The notes beneath the pieces are model-generated. The model worked only from the letters and a program-made list of their open reading frames with translations, was not told the DNA's origin and did not search any database. Below, in pieces: positions 1-7,111 of a stretch of DNA of 14,847 nt. Made by a program: the position numbers and the translations under genes. Positions within the stretch are counted from its first letter, which is position 1; every line of letters begins with the position of its first letter. The stretch covers positions 1 through 14,847 of the forward strand of contig CAJWUS010000021.1 in the NCBI GenBank assembly GCA_913047525.1. The letters run 5' to 3'. Source of the stretch: an uncultured Flavobacteriales bacterium. Its GTDB lineage: Bacteria; Bacteroidota; Bacteroidia; Flavobacteriales; BACL11.

Positions 1-1504
1 TTAGTTGCCTTTCTTCTGGTAAATACCAAGCTGCTCCTAAAGATCTTCCTCTTGGCACAATAGTTACTTTAATCAAAGGAGAGGCAAATTCTAACATCCA
101 ACTTACCGTAGCGTGCCCAGCCTCATGGTAAGCAATTGTTTTCTTTTCGTTAGGAGAAATTATTTTGGATTTCTTTTCTAATCCACCAATAATTCTATCC
201 ACTGCATCTAGGAAGTCCTGCTTTTCAATTTTCTTCTTTGATTTTCTAGCAGCAATAAGTGCAGCCTCATTACAAACATTTGCAATATCAGCGCCTGAGA
301 ATCCTGGTGTTTGTCTGGCTAAGAAATTAACATCAATATCTTTTACTAGTCTTAAAGGTTTTAAATGAACTTTAAAAATAGCCTTTCTGGCAACCAAATC
401 AGGTAAATCAATATAAATTTGTCTGTCAAATCTTCCAGGGCGAACCAAGGCTTTATCAAGCACATCTGCTCTATTAGTGGCAGCAAGTACGATTACACCT
501 GTATTAGTGCCAAAGCCATCCATTTCTGATAATAGTTGATTAAGGGTATTTTCTCTTTCATCATTGCTCCCAGTTATGGAATTTTTTCCTCTTGCCCTTC
601 CAATCGCATCAATCTCATCAATAAAAACAATAGATGGTGCTTTTTCTTTTGCTTGTTTGAACAAATCACGGACTCTACTTGCACCGACCCCCACAAACAT
701 TTCTACAAAATCAGACCCTGATAAAGAGAAAAAAGGCGCTTTTGCCTCACCAGCAACTGCTTTTGCTAAAAGCGTTTTACCTGTTCCAGGAGGCCCAATA
801 AGCATTGCTCCTCTTGGAATCTTACCTCCTAAGCGAGTATATTTTTTAGGATTTTTCAAGAAATCAACAATTTCTTCCACTTCCTCTTTGGCCCCTTCCA
901 AGCCAGCAACATGCTCGAATGTTACCTCTACTTTTGCTTTGTCAAATAGGGTAGCTTTAGATTTTCCAATATTAAAAATTTGTCCACCACCAACACCTCC
1001 ACCACTCATTCTTTTCATGATGAAAAACCAAATTGCAATGAAAAATACTAGGGGAATAATCCATCCTAAAATATCTCCGAAAACATCTTTTTCGGTTTTA
1101 TAGGTAACACTTATTTTTTCAAACTGTTCAAATTCGGATTGGGCATCATTTAATTGCTGATTAAATGTTTCCACCGAGCCAATTTCAAAATAAAAATGCG
1201 GTCCTTTTCTTGAGGTTCCTCCAAGTGGTTTTTGATTTGCATCTCTGAATTTTTCTTCATCCAAATATTCTCTTTTAATATAAATTTTGGCAATTTCTTT
1301 ATTTACAATTACCACTTTTTCTACCTTTTGTTGTTGCAGCATTTCTCGGTTAAACTCTTGCCAAGAAGTTTGCTTTGTAGCGTCAAAGTTTAGCATTTGC
1401 AAGCCAAAAAAAATAACTGCAATAATAGCATACACCCAAATGATATTAAACTTAAAGATATTTTTAGGCGATTGTGGTTGTTGTTTATTTTTTCTTGTTG
1501 TCAT
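1..1504 (-). CDS. ftsH: ATP-dependent zinc metalloprotease FtsH (C-terminus beyond window)
   Basis: FtsH is a membrane-anchored AAA+ protease that degrades misfolded membrane proteins and some short-lived regulators. No stop codon occurs before the window edge, and 501 residues are present of roughly 650-700 usual for the family. Seen in order: a short cytoplasmic N-terminus, a first membrane segment (about residues 21-40), an extracytoplasmic domain, a second membrane segment (about 146-163), a Gly-rich linker, Walker A GPPGTGKT (237-244), Walker B VFIDEIDA (293-300), the second region of homology with ATNRADVLD and RPGRFDRQ, and the zinc site HEAGH (460-464, bases 113-127). The last residues read [12 protein letters not shown], as expected shortly after the zinc site. 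The missing part should carry the third zinc ligand and the C-terminal helices. It starts 9 bp after the rsfS stop, so the two genes are probably co-transcribed. Identification is certain. Confidence 0.98.
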   Translation of the reverse strand, partial: MTTRKNKQQPQSPKNIFKFNIIWVYAIIAVIFFGLQMLNFDATKQTSWQEFNREMLQQQKVEKVVIVNKEIAKIYIKREYLDEEKFRDANQKPLGGTSRKGPHFYFEIGSVETFNQQLNDAQSEFEQFEKISVTYKTEKDVFGDILGWIIPLVFFIAIWFFIMKRMSGGGVGGGQIFNIGKSKATLFDKAKVEVTFEHVAGLEGAKEEVEEIVDFLKNPKKYTRLGGKIPRGAMLIGPPGTGKTLLAKAVAGEAKAPFFSLSGSDFVEMFVGVGASRVRDLFKQAKEKAPSIVFIDEIDAIGRARGKNSITGSNDERENTLNQLLSEMDGFGTNTGVIVLAATNRADVLDKALVRPGRFDRQIYIDLPDLVARKAIFKVHLKPLRLVKDIDVNFLARQTPGFSGADIANVCNEAALIAARKSKKKIEKQDFLDAVDRIIGGLEKKSKIISPNEKKTIAYHEAGHATVSWMLEFASPLIKVTIVPRGRSLGAAWYLPEERQL

Positions 1505-1513
1505 TTTATCTTT

Positions 1514-1891
1514 TTATGCTGATTGTTCAATGTATTTTATCTGAGCATCAGCCCATAAGCTTTCTAGTTTGTAAAAGTCCCTTTTTTCTTTATTAAACAG
1601 ATGAACCACCACATTAAAATAATCCATTAGAATCCATTCTTTATTGCTTTCCCCTTCTGTATGCCAAGGTTTTTCTTTTAGCAGTTTCGATATATCTTTT
1701 CGAACATTTTCAGTAATAGAAGCAAGATGCGTGCTTGATGTGCCATGGCAAATAATAAAAAAATCGCAAACTGCTGTTTCAATCCCTCTCAAATCTAAAC
1801 TCACTACCTCTTTTCCTTTGTGCTGCTTTATTGCCTTAATGATTGCTTTTGCTAAAACATCACTTTTCTTCCTCATTACTTTTTTACCCAT
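1514..1891 (-). CDS. rsfS: Ribosomal silencing factor RsfS (YbeB/Iojap family)
   Basis: RsfS binds ribosomal protein uL14 on the 50S subunit and blocks subunit joining, which lowers translation in starvation or stationary phase. The predicted 125 aa protein has the family hallmarks: SLDLRGIETAVCDFFIICHG (31-50), the PWHTEG turn (75-80), EWILMDYFNVVVHLF (85-99) and a SLWADA motif (111-116). The frame stays open up to 1927, but I chose the ATG at 1891 (MGKKVMRKK). Bacteroidota homologues begin near there, and a TAnnTTTG box at 1915-1922 would lie inside the gene if the longer start were used. The ATG at 1876 is another option. It is divergent from birA and sits 9 bp upstream of ftsH, the usual partner in this phylum. 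Confidence 0.93.
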   Translation of the reverse strand: MGKKVMRKKSDVLAKAIIKAIKQHKGKEVVSLDLRGIETAVCDFFIICHGTSSTHLASITENVRKDISKLLKEKPWHTEGESNKEWILMDYFNVVVHLFNKEKRDFYKLESLWADAQIKYIEQSA

Positions 1892-1900
1892 ATAAAATTT

Positions 1901-1908
1901 TAAGTTTG
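1901..1908 (+). promoter_or_regulatory. Putative birA -7 box (TAAGTTTG)
   Basis: Exact match to the Bacteroidota -7 consensus TAnnTTTG. It would start transcription near 1914, giving birA a leader of about 40 nt. No clear -33 TTG is visible upstream, where the DNA is the start of rsfS. Assigned by motif only. Confidence 0.4.
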
Positions 1909-1914
1909 CATTTG

Positions 1915-1922
1915 CAAAAGTA
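1915..1922 (-). promoter_or_regulatory. Putative rsfS-ftsH -7 box (TACTTTTG)
   Basis: Exact match to TAnnTTTG on the minus strand. A TTTG lies 24 bp further upstream (about 1947-1950), slightly wider than the usual spacing. Transcription would start near 1909, leaving about 18 nt before the ATG at 1891. This supports that start over the one at 1927. The site is face to face with the birA box. Confidence 0.45.
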
Positions 1923-1954
1923 ATCAATTTGCACGGATAATTAACACAAAATTT

Positions 1955-2701
1955 ATGGCTTCATCTTTTACAGATAATTACATAAAATTAGACTCTACTA
2001 TCTCTACTAATAATTACACCTATAAATTGCTAAAAGCAGAGCAAATAAAAGAAGGTGCAGTAATCACAGCTTTACACCAAAGTAAAGGAGAGGGGCAAAT
2101 AGAAGCTAAATGGGAAAGTGAGCGCGGGAAAAATATTTTGATGAGTATTGTATTGTCTCCCAATATTCTACTAGAGAATCAGTTTCAGATCAATATTTGT
2201 ATTTCCCTTGCATTGTACGATTTCGCAAAGAAATATTTTAAGAAAGGTGTAAAAATAAAATGGCCCAACGATTTGTTGGTAGAGAATGAAAAACTTTCTG
2301 GAATTCTGATAAAAAACATTGTAAAAACCGCTACAATAAAAGATACAATTGTTGGGATAGGAATGAATGTAAATCAGCTAAAGTTTAAGGATTATTCCCC
2401 CCCTGCAACATCCATGAAAAAATTATTAGAAAAGAATTTTGCTCTTGCAGACTTGCAAAAGAAACTGTTAGATTGCATTGCGAAAAGATATTTGCAATTA
2501 AAACAAGGGAAAGCAGAAAAAATGAGATCAGAATATTTAGCTATTTTATATGGTTTTAATAATTGGAAAGACTATAAAATAGGAGGGAGAAAAATCAAAG
2601 CAAAAATTATAGGAATTGATGAAATCGGTAATCTTTTAGTTGCATTTGAAAATGGCAAAAACAAATCCTTTTCTCTTAAAGAGATTTCCTTTTTGTTTTA
2701 A
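1955..2701 (+). CDS. birA: Biotin--[acetyl-CoA-carboxylase] ligase, class without DNA-binding domain
   Basis: The enzyme activates biotin with ATP to biotinyl-AMP and transfers biotin to the carrier-protein lysine of acetyl-CoA carboxylase. The 248 aa protein begins directly with the catalytic domain (DSTISTN at 13-19), so it lacks the N-terminal helix-turn-helix of the E. coli repressor and should be an enzyme only. Seen: KWPND (102-106, with the catalytic Lys), LSGIL (114-118), GIGMNVN (134-140), then a small C-terminal beta domain (about 205-248). The biotinyl-AMP loop is odd. Where the family has GRG followed by further Gly or Arg residues, this protein has KGEGQIEAKW (44-53), so Glu46 replaces the conserved Arg. 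The stop overlaps the convergent SRPBCC gene by 4 bp. The family call is firm; whether activity is normal is open. Confidence 0.93.
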   Translation: MASSFTDNYIKLDSTISTNNYTYKLLKAEQIKEGAVITALHQSKGEGQIEAKWESERGKNILMSIVLSPNILLENQFQINICISLALYDFAKKYFKKGVKIKWPNDLLVENEKLSGILIKNIVKTATIKDTIVGIGMNVNQLKFKDYSPPATSMKKLLEKNFALADLQKKLLDCIAKRYLQLKQGKAEKMRSEYLAILYGFNNWKDYKIGGRKIKAKIIGIDEIGNLLVAFENGKNKSFSLKEISFLF

Positions 2702-3087
2702 ATTTGGCTTAACCTTTTGGCAATGGCATTCAAAAAGTTGGTAAGAGGTTTTCCCAACATCATTCTCATCATCATGTTAAGCTCGGCATTTACCTCCAAA
2801 ATCGCTTTACATTTTTCTCCATTTTGAGAGATATTACACGCTAAGGAAAAAGGAATTTGACTATTTTCAGCTTGTAGAATTATTTTGGAGAATGCCGTTT
2901 TTTCGGCAATTACCAAATTTACTTTTGGCATTCCTCCCATTCTGAAAGAGCAAGAATCCTCTGTGGATTGGAAATCAGAAATTTCAGAAGGTAAAATGTC
3001 TTTTAAGTTATTCAGATTGCTAAGCTTGGCGTAAAGCATCTCAGCACTTAAATTTACTTTTACCTCAGGACTTTTGAAATTACTCAT
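2698..3087 (-). CDS. SRPBCC/START-like small protein, function unknown
   Basis: The 129 aa protein has no signal peptide or membrane segment. Its pattern fits a small SRPBCC (Bet v 1-like) fold: an initial strand (EVKVNLSAEMLYAKLSNL), a short helix pair, a stretch of beta strands through the middle, and a long C-terminal helix starting at the Met-rich MMMRMMLGKPL (105-115) and ending NFLNAIAKRLSQI. Such folds bind hydrophobic ligands, but no ligand can be named. The gene starts 1 bp after the pyrE stop, so it is almost certainly translated from the same mRNA. A pyrE-SRPBCC pair next to a NUDIX gene and birA is, from memory, a common arrangement in Bacteroidota. The 3' end overlaps birA by 4 bp. 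The fold is inferred from sequence pattern and context. Confidence 0.75.
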   Translation of the reverse strand: MSNFKSPEVKVNLSAEMLYAKLSNLNNLKDILPSEISDFQSTEDSCSFRMGGMPKVNLVIAEKTAFSKIILQAENSQIPFSLACNISQNGEKCKAILEVNAELNMMMRMMLGKPLTNFLNAIAKRLSQI

Positions 3088-3088
3088 A

Positions 3089-3730
3089 TTATTTTTTCCA
3101 TTTTGAAGGATTTTTTCTCCACTTCTCCAATACTTCTAAATCCGACTGTTTTATATAATTTTGTTTTACGGCTACCTGTAAAAGCGTAGAATAATTACAT
3201 AAAGATATGAACTCACAATTTGCTTTTTTGAAATTTTTGGTAGCAACATCAAAGCCGTAAGTAAAAATAGAAATTAAACCTTTCACATTTAATCCTTCCT
3301 TTCTCAGAGCCTCTACCGCTTCCAAACAACTTTTTCCGCTACTTATCAAATCCTCAATTACAATTACCGATTGTCCAGAATTATAAGCACCTTCAACCCT
3401 ATTTTGTTTACCATGTTCTTTTTTTGCCGAACGTACATAAATAAAAGGCAAGCCCATTTCTTCTGCCACCAAAGCGCCATGGGCGATTGCTCCAGTTGCT
3501 ACTCCAGCAATAACATTGGTACTTCCATAATGTTTGCTTATCACCTTAACTAAACTTTGTCGAATATAAGTTCTACTCTTAGGAAAAGAAAGAATTTTTC
3601 GGTTATCGCAATAAATTGGCGATTTCCAGCCAGAAGCCCAAGTGAAAGGATTACCTGGTTGTAAAATAATTGCGTTTATTTGCAGTAAGAATTTGGCAAG
3701 TTGTTTGCCTATTTCAATATCAGAAATCAT
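3089..3730 (-). CDS. pyrE: Orotate phosphoribosyltransferase
   Basis: PyrE converts orotate and PRPP to orotidine 5'-monophosphate in pyrimidine synthesis, acting as a cytoplasmic dimer. The 213 aa product has the expected length. Seen: NPFTWASGWKSPIYCDNR (27-44), the flexible catalytic loop with R100, K103, K104 and H106 (YVRSAKKEHG), and the PRPP-binding motif VIVIEDLISSGKS (122-134). The frame is open to 3763, but I chose the ATG at 3730 (MISDIEIGKQLAKFLLQINAI). Homologues start there, and the longer form would add an unrelated 11 residues. That ATG shares bases with the start codon of the divergent NUDIX gene. The SRPBCC gene follows after 1 bp. A TAnnTTTG box lies only 4 bp upstream of the start codon, so the mRNA may have almost no leader. 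Confidence 0.96.
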   Translation of the reverse strand: MISDIEIGKQLAKFLLQINAIILQPGNPFTWASGWKSPIYCDNRKILSFPKSRTYIRQSLVKVISKHYGSTNVIAGVATGAIAHGALVAEEMGLPFIYVRSAKKEHGKQNRVEGAYNSGQSVIVIEDLISSGKSCLEAVEALRKEGLNVKGLISIFTYGFDVATKNFKKANCEFISLCNYSTLLQVAVKQNYIKQSDLEVLEKWRKNPSKWKK

Positions 3731-4196
3731 GTCGCAAAAATATAAAGTTTTCATTAACAACAAGCCAAAAGTTATAGCAGATAATTGGGAAGCATTTTGC
3801 TCTAATTACAATCTAATTGAAGCTGCAGGCGGATTGGTTTATAATCTGGAAAACGAGCTTTTAATGATTTTCAGAAATGGAAAATGGGATTTACCAAAAG
3901 GGAAAAAAGAAAAAGCAGAGGAGATTGAAAATTGTGCCAAGAGAGAAGTAGAGGAGGAATGTGGAATAAGTGGTTTGGAAATTGTAGAGAAATTTTCGGA
4001 GACCTATCATATTTACAAGCATAAAGGCAACAAAATATTAAAACGCACCTTTTGGTTCAAAATGAGAACCCATTTTGATGGCGAATTAGTCCCTCAAAAA
4101 GAGGAGGGAATAATGAGGGTTTGTTGGGTAAAACAGGGAGAGATTAAGGAAAAATTAAAAAACTCTTATGGGAATATTAAAGATTTATTGCAATAG
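3729..4196 (+). CDS. NUDIX hydrolase
   Basis: NUDIX enzymes hydrolyse nucleoside diphosphates linked to another moiety. The exact substrate here is unknown. The 155 aa protein carries a complete Nudix box matching GX5EX7REUXEEXGU, with Gly58, Glu64, Arg72-Glu73, Glu76-Glu77 and Gly79. The preceding AAGGLVYN strand (32-39) and GKWDLPKGK (51-59) are typical. The frame is open from 3642, but homologues start near MSQKYKVFINNKP, which gives the ATG at 3729. The upstream alternative would place 29 unrelated residues inside pyrE. The gene is divergent from pyrE with interlocked start codons, and convergent with the sirtuin gene, sharing 12 bp. I found no TAnnTTTG box in the right place, so its promoter must lie inside pyrE. 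Confidence 0.9.
   Translation: MSQKYKVFINNKPKVIADNWEAFCSNYNLIEAAGGLVYNLENELLMIFRNGKWDLPKGKKEKAEEIENCAKREVEEECGISGLEIVEKFSETYHIYKHKGNKILKRTFWFKMRTHFDGELVPQKEEGIMRVCWVKQGEIKEKLKNSYGNIKDLLQ
3735..3742 (-). promoter_or_regulatory. Putative pyrE -7 box (TATTTTTG)
   Basis: Exact TAnnTTTG match on the minus strand, ending 4 bp before the pyrE ATG, inside codons 3-5 of the NUDIX gene. TTG triplets lie about 15 and 18 bp upstream and could serve as the -33 element. With the usual distance to the start site, transcription would begin at or within a few bases of the ATG, giving a leaderless or nearly leaderless mRNA. A chance match in AT-rich DNA is possible. Confidence 0.35.
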
Positions 4197-4859
4197 TTCC
4201 TCCACCAATTTTGGTACAGCAATAGTGGCTTTTTCTTTTATAACTTCAATACTTCTTTCCTCCTCTGCTTTTGGGTCTATCAAAATAATTCTGTTTGCAT
4301 TATTGGTATAATTTAGCAGAGATGCTGCCGGATATACATTTAATGAAGTGCCAATTACAATAAAAACATCTGCTTTTTTAGTAATAGAAATAGCATCTAT
4401 CATTTTTGGTACTGCTTCCCCAAACCATACTACATTTGGTCGCAACTGACTTCCTCTTTCGCACAAATCTCCTATCTTGAGTTCTGAACCCTTTATTGGA
4501 TAAATTAATGAGTTATCTAAACTACTTTTTGCTTCTTTTAATTTTCCGTGTAAATGCAATACTTTTTTATTTCCACTTCTTTCATGCAAATCATCAATGT
4601 TTTGAGTGATAATATTTAAATAGTATTTTTCAGAAAGTTGGTTTAAAGCAAAATGAGCCACATTAGGCTTGCTATCCAATAGTTGCTTTCTTCTCAGATT
4701 ATAGAAATTAAGCACTAATTCAGGATTTTTATCAAATGCTTCAGGAGTTGCTACATCTTCAATTTTGTATTGTTCCCAAAGCCCACCACTATCACGAAAA
4801 GTACCTAAACCACTTTCAGCAGAAATTCCTGCTCCTGTAAAAACAACAATTCTTTGCAC
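4185..4859 (-). CDS. cobB: Sir2-family NAD-dependent protein deacylase, zinc-ribbon-less
   Basis: Sirtuins remove acyl groups from lysines, consuming NAD+ and yielding nicotinamide and O-acyl-ADP-ribose. The 224 aa protein shows the NAD-binding GAGISAESGLGTFRD (9-23), ITQNIDDLHE (84-93), the catalytic His104 in LHLHGK, LRPNVVWFGE (139-148) and GTSLNVYPA (170-178). Tyr53 and Arg56 (FYNLR) match the YxxR pair that binds the carboxylate of succinyl- or malonyl-lysine in SIRT5 and CobB. The four zinc-binding Cys are absent: the small domain (about 107-140) has a single Cys133. The gene begins 3 bp after the tlpA-like stop, as last gene of the minus operon, and its 3' end overlaps the NUDIX gene by 12 bp. 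The desuccinylase preference is inferred from the motif. Confidence 0.93.
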   Translation of the reverse strand: MQRIVVFTGAGISAESGLGTFRDSGGLWEQYKIEDVATPEAFDKNPELVLNFYNLRRKQLLDSKPNVAHFALNQLSEKYYLNIITQNIDDLHERSGNKKVLHLHGKLKEAKSSLDNSLIYPIKGSELKIGDLCERGSQLRPNVVWFGEAVPKMIDAISITKKADVFIVIGTSLNVYPAASLLNYTNNANRIILIDPKAEEERSIEVIKEKATIAVPKLVEELLQ

Positions 4860-4862
4860 TAA

Positions 4863-6095
4863 TTATAAGTTCGCATCCAGAAGTGGTCGAATTTCATCTG
4901 AAGATGGTCTTGCAGCATCAGTAGAAATTACATTTCCATCAGTAGAGAAAAGCATAAACCTTGGAATGCCAAAAATAGCGTATGATTTTGTAATTTCACT
5001 CCAGCCATCTGCCCATAATTGTGTACCGCCCATTTCTTTTTCTGCTATCATTTTTAGCCAAGCTTCTTTATCAGTATCTACCGATACAGAAAGAAAGGTG
5101 ATATTTTTTTCATGATATTCTTCCTCTAATTTTTGTAGAGATGGAATTTCTGCTACACATGGTCCGCACCAAGTTGCCCATACATCTACATAAATCAAAT
5201 TTCCTTTAAAACTAGCAAGCGAAAATTCATTTCCATCTTTGTCAGTATAAGTAAAATCAATGGCTGGTTCGCCTTCCTGAGGCATATTATCTGTTGCCGT
5301 TTTTCTTTCTAACCAACCTTTTGTGGTTTTTTCAATTCTTTCCTTTGCTTCAATTATAAACTCTGGATCGGTAACTTTGCTTAATAGCGCATGAAATTCA
5401 TTAGAATAGTTGTTAATCATTTCAGCAAAATCAGAACTACCTAAGGAATCCATAGCGGCATAAAAGTTATAACTTTTTGCAGCATCTCTTGTTTCCCACA
5501 TATACGTTTTTACATCTTCTGTGTACTCTGAAAGTTTATCCTGTCTTTTAATAAAATTAGCGATACTATTTTCTAATCCCACAATTTCACTATTGATAAA
5601 AGAGCTATCTGTAATGCTTGCAAATTCTTCAATTACAGCATTTTTATAAGCATCTAAAATTGCTTTGTATTCTTCTGCTGTACTCTTGTAGAAAACTTCT
5701 CCATAAAAATCATTTTCTTCTTCCAATAAATATAATTTTGCTAAAAAAGAGGACTCTTCACTACCATCATATTTTATAGTTTCATCAAAAAGTTCTGTAT
5801 CAATGCTAAGGTTTATTTTATCTCCAGGTTTTACATACATAGCGGTACGTTCTGGACCGTGCTGAAAATCTAAATAAATAGCAGAATCCAATTTAAAAGA
5901 AATAGTAAAACTTCCATCTTCATTTGAAGTGGTATAATAGGAAGTGTCTCTGCTGCTAAAACTTACCGATTCCCCTTTTGGATTTATAATATTCCCTGTA
6001 ATTGTAACTTGGTTCGGATCAGTTTTTATTTGGTTAAAAATTAGTAGTGCTAATACAATGCCTACTAAAATAATGGTTAGTGTTTTTGTGTTCAT
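4863..6095 (-). CDS. Membrane-anchored TlpA/ResA-type thioredoxin-like protein
   Basis: The protein is probably an extracytoplasmic thiol-disulfide oxidoreductase. It has 410 aa: an N-terminal membrane anchor or uncleaved signal (about residues 6-22, no lipobox Cys), a beta-rich DUF4369-like domain (about 28-105), a helical middle region (about 115-265), and a C-terminal thioredoxin domain (about 273-405). The active site is WCGPC (309-313), preceded by YVDVWAT, and the cis-Pro is Pro378 in FGIPRF. This layout is typical of Bacteroidota TlpA-like proteins. Reducing partners and substrates are unknown. No respiratory cytochrome biogenesis gene lies nearby, so a role in haem maturation is not supported by context. 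The gene sits 20 bp after coaD and 3 bp before the sirtuin gene in the same operon. Confidence 0.9.
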   Translation of the reverse strand: MNTKTLTIILVGIVLALLIFNQIKTDPNQVTITGNIINPKGESVSFSSRDTSYYTTSNEDGSFTISFKLDSAIYLDFQHGPERTAMYVKPGDKINLSIDTELFDETIKYDGSEESSFLAKLYLLEEENDFYGEVFYKSTAEEYKAILDAYKNAVIEEFASITDSSFINSEIVGLENSIANFIKRQDKLSEYTEDVKTYMWETRDAAKSYNFYAAMDSLGSSDFAEMINNYSNEFHALLSKVTDPEFIIEAKERIEKTTKGWLERKTATDNMPQEGEPAIDFTYTDKDGNEFSLASFKGNLIYVDVWATWCGPCVAEIPSLQKLEEEYHEKNITFLSVSVDTDKEAWLKMIAEKEMGGTQLWADGWSEITKSYAIFGIPRFMLFSTDGNVISTDAARPSSDEIRPLLDANL

Positions 6096-6115
6096 TTTTT
6101 AAAGTTTTAGGGTTA

Positions 6116-6574
6116 TTAAATATTAATTTCTTTTGGTATAAATTCACTTATATCTCCACCGTTTTTAATGATCTCCCTTAATATAGTGGAGGAAATATGC
6201 GATAATTCAGCCGGAGTGATAATAAAGATTGTCTCAATATCTGCATTTAGTTTTTTATTCATTTGTGCAATGTTCTTCTCAAATTTGAAATCGTGAGAAT
6301 CTCTTAGTCCTCTGACAATAAAGTTAGCGTTTGCTTTTTTACAAAAATCAACCGTAAGCCCTTCATACCTTTCAATCTCAATTTTAGGATTACTTCCATA
6401 CACAGCATTTATCCAATCTAAGCGTTCTTCTATGGAAAAATATTCGTTCTTTTCCGAGTTATTTCCAACAGCAATGATTACTTTATCAAATAGCGTCAAT
6501 GCACTATCCACCACTGCTTTATGTCCCAAAGTGAATGGGGAGAAGGAACCTGGAAAAACTGCAATTTTATTCAT
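6116..6574 (-). CDS. coaD: Phosphopantetheine adenylyltransferase
   Basis: CoaD makes dephospho-CoA from 4'-phosphopantetheine and ATP, the penultimate step of CoA synthesis. The 152 aa protein is close to the usual 155-165. Seen: the nucleotidyltransferase motif FPGSFSPFTLGH (7-18), with His18 of the T/HxGH signature, then NSEKNEYFSIEERL (39-52), NFIVRGLRDSHDFKFE (84-99) and the C-terminal ISSTILREI motif (127-135). One residue is unusual: the family normally reads SFDP or TFDP, and here Ser12 replaces that Asp (codon TCC). The other signature residues are intact, so I still expect activity. The gene lies 12 bp after rsmD and 20 bp before the TlpA-like gene. An rsmD-coaD pair is common in bacteria. 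Confidence 0.95.
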   Translation of the reverse strand: MNKIAVFPGSFSPFTLGHKAVVDSALTLFDKVIIAVGNNSEKNEYFSIEERLDWINAVYGSNPKIEIERYEGLTVDFCKKANANFIVRGLRDSHDFKFEKNIAQMNKKLNADIETIFIITPAELSHISSTILREIIKNGGDISEFIPKEINI

Positions 6575-6586
6575 AAATTCGAGATT

Positions 6587-7111
6587 TTAATTAGTAAAAA
6601 TACTAAAATGAACGCTACCATATTTTCTGAGTTCTGCATTTTTCTCATCAAAATTAGTACTGCTGTTATGTTCAATAATCAAACAGCCATCCTTTCTAAC
6701 TAAATTATTACTGAAAATATTGTCTTTTAAGTTGTGGTAATGCTCAAAATTATAAGGGGGATCGGCAAAAATAATATCAAAATCTGATTTTGTTTTTTCC
6801 AAGAAATCCATACAATCCATTTTTCTTACATCCATTTTACAATTTAATTCTTCTGCCATTTTTGAAATAAACTTAGTACAATGAAAATTCTGGTCGATTG
6901 TCGTAATATCTTCACATCCTCTTGAGGCAAATTCAAAAGCTATATTTCCTGTTCCTGAAAACAAATCCAAAACTTTTTTATTGTCCAAAAAATAACGGTT
7001 TTCCAGAATATTGAAAAGGGCTTCTTTTGCCATATCGGTAGTGGGCCTTACGGGCAATTTTTTTGGTGCCGATAAAATTTTTCCTTTATGTTTCCCTGAA
7101 ATTATGCGCAC
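6587..7111 (-). CDS. rsmD: 16S rRNA (guanine966-N2)-methyltransferase RsmD
   Basis: RsmD uses S-adenosylmethionine to methylate G966 of 16S rRNA in the assembled 30S subunit. The 174 aa protein starts with the family hallmark MRIISGKHKGK, followed by RPTTDMAKEALFNIL (22-36), the SAM-binding LDLFSGTG (48-55), and the catalytic DPPY (117-120). The start codon is GTG (7109-7111). No in-frame ATG gives this conserved N-terminus. The first 10 bases overlap the end of the DUF3822 gene, so translation is probably coupled. The C-terminus (ELRKYGSVHFSIFTN) is short but complete. coaD follows after 12 bp. Confidence 0.95.
   Translation of the reverse strand: MRIISGKHKGKILSAPKKLPVRPTTDMAKEALFNILENRYFLDNKKVLDLFSGTGNIAFEFASRGCEDITTIDQNFHCTKFISKMAEELNCKMDVRKMDCMDFLEKTKSDFDIIFADPPYNFEHYHNLKDNIFSNNLVRKDGCLIIEHNSSTNFDEKNAELRKYGSVHFSIFTN

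Noticed and set aside
564..1103. 179-codon plus-strand frame opposite ftsH
   Set aside because: It lies entirely within the conserved AAA+ coding sequence of ftsH and has no protein-like motifs.
3642..3728. Longer NUDIX start inside pyrE
   Set aside because: The extra 29 residues are antisense to conserved pyrE codons and do not resemble NUDIX N-termini.
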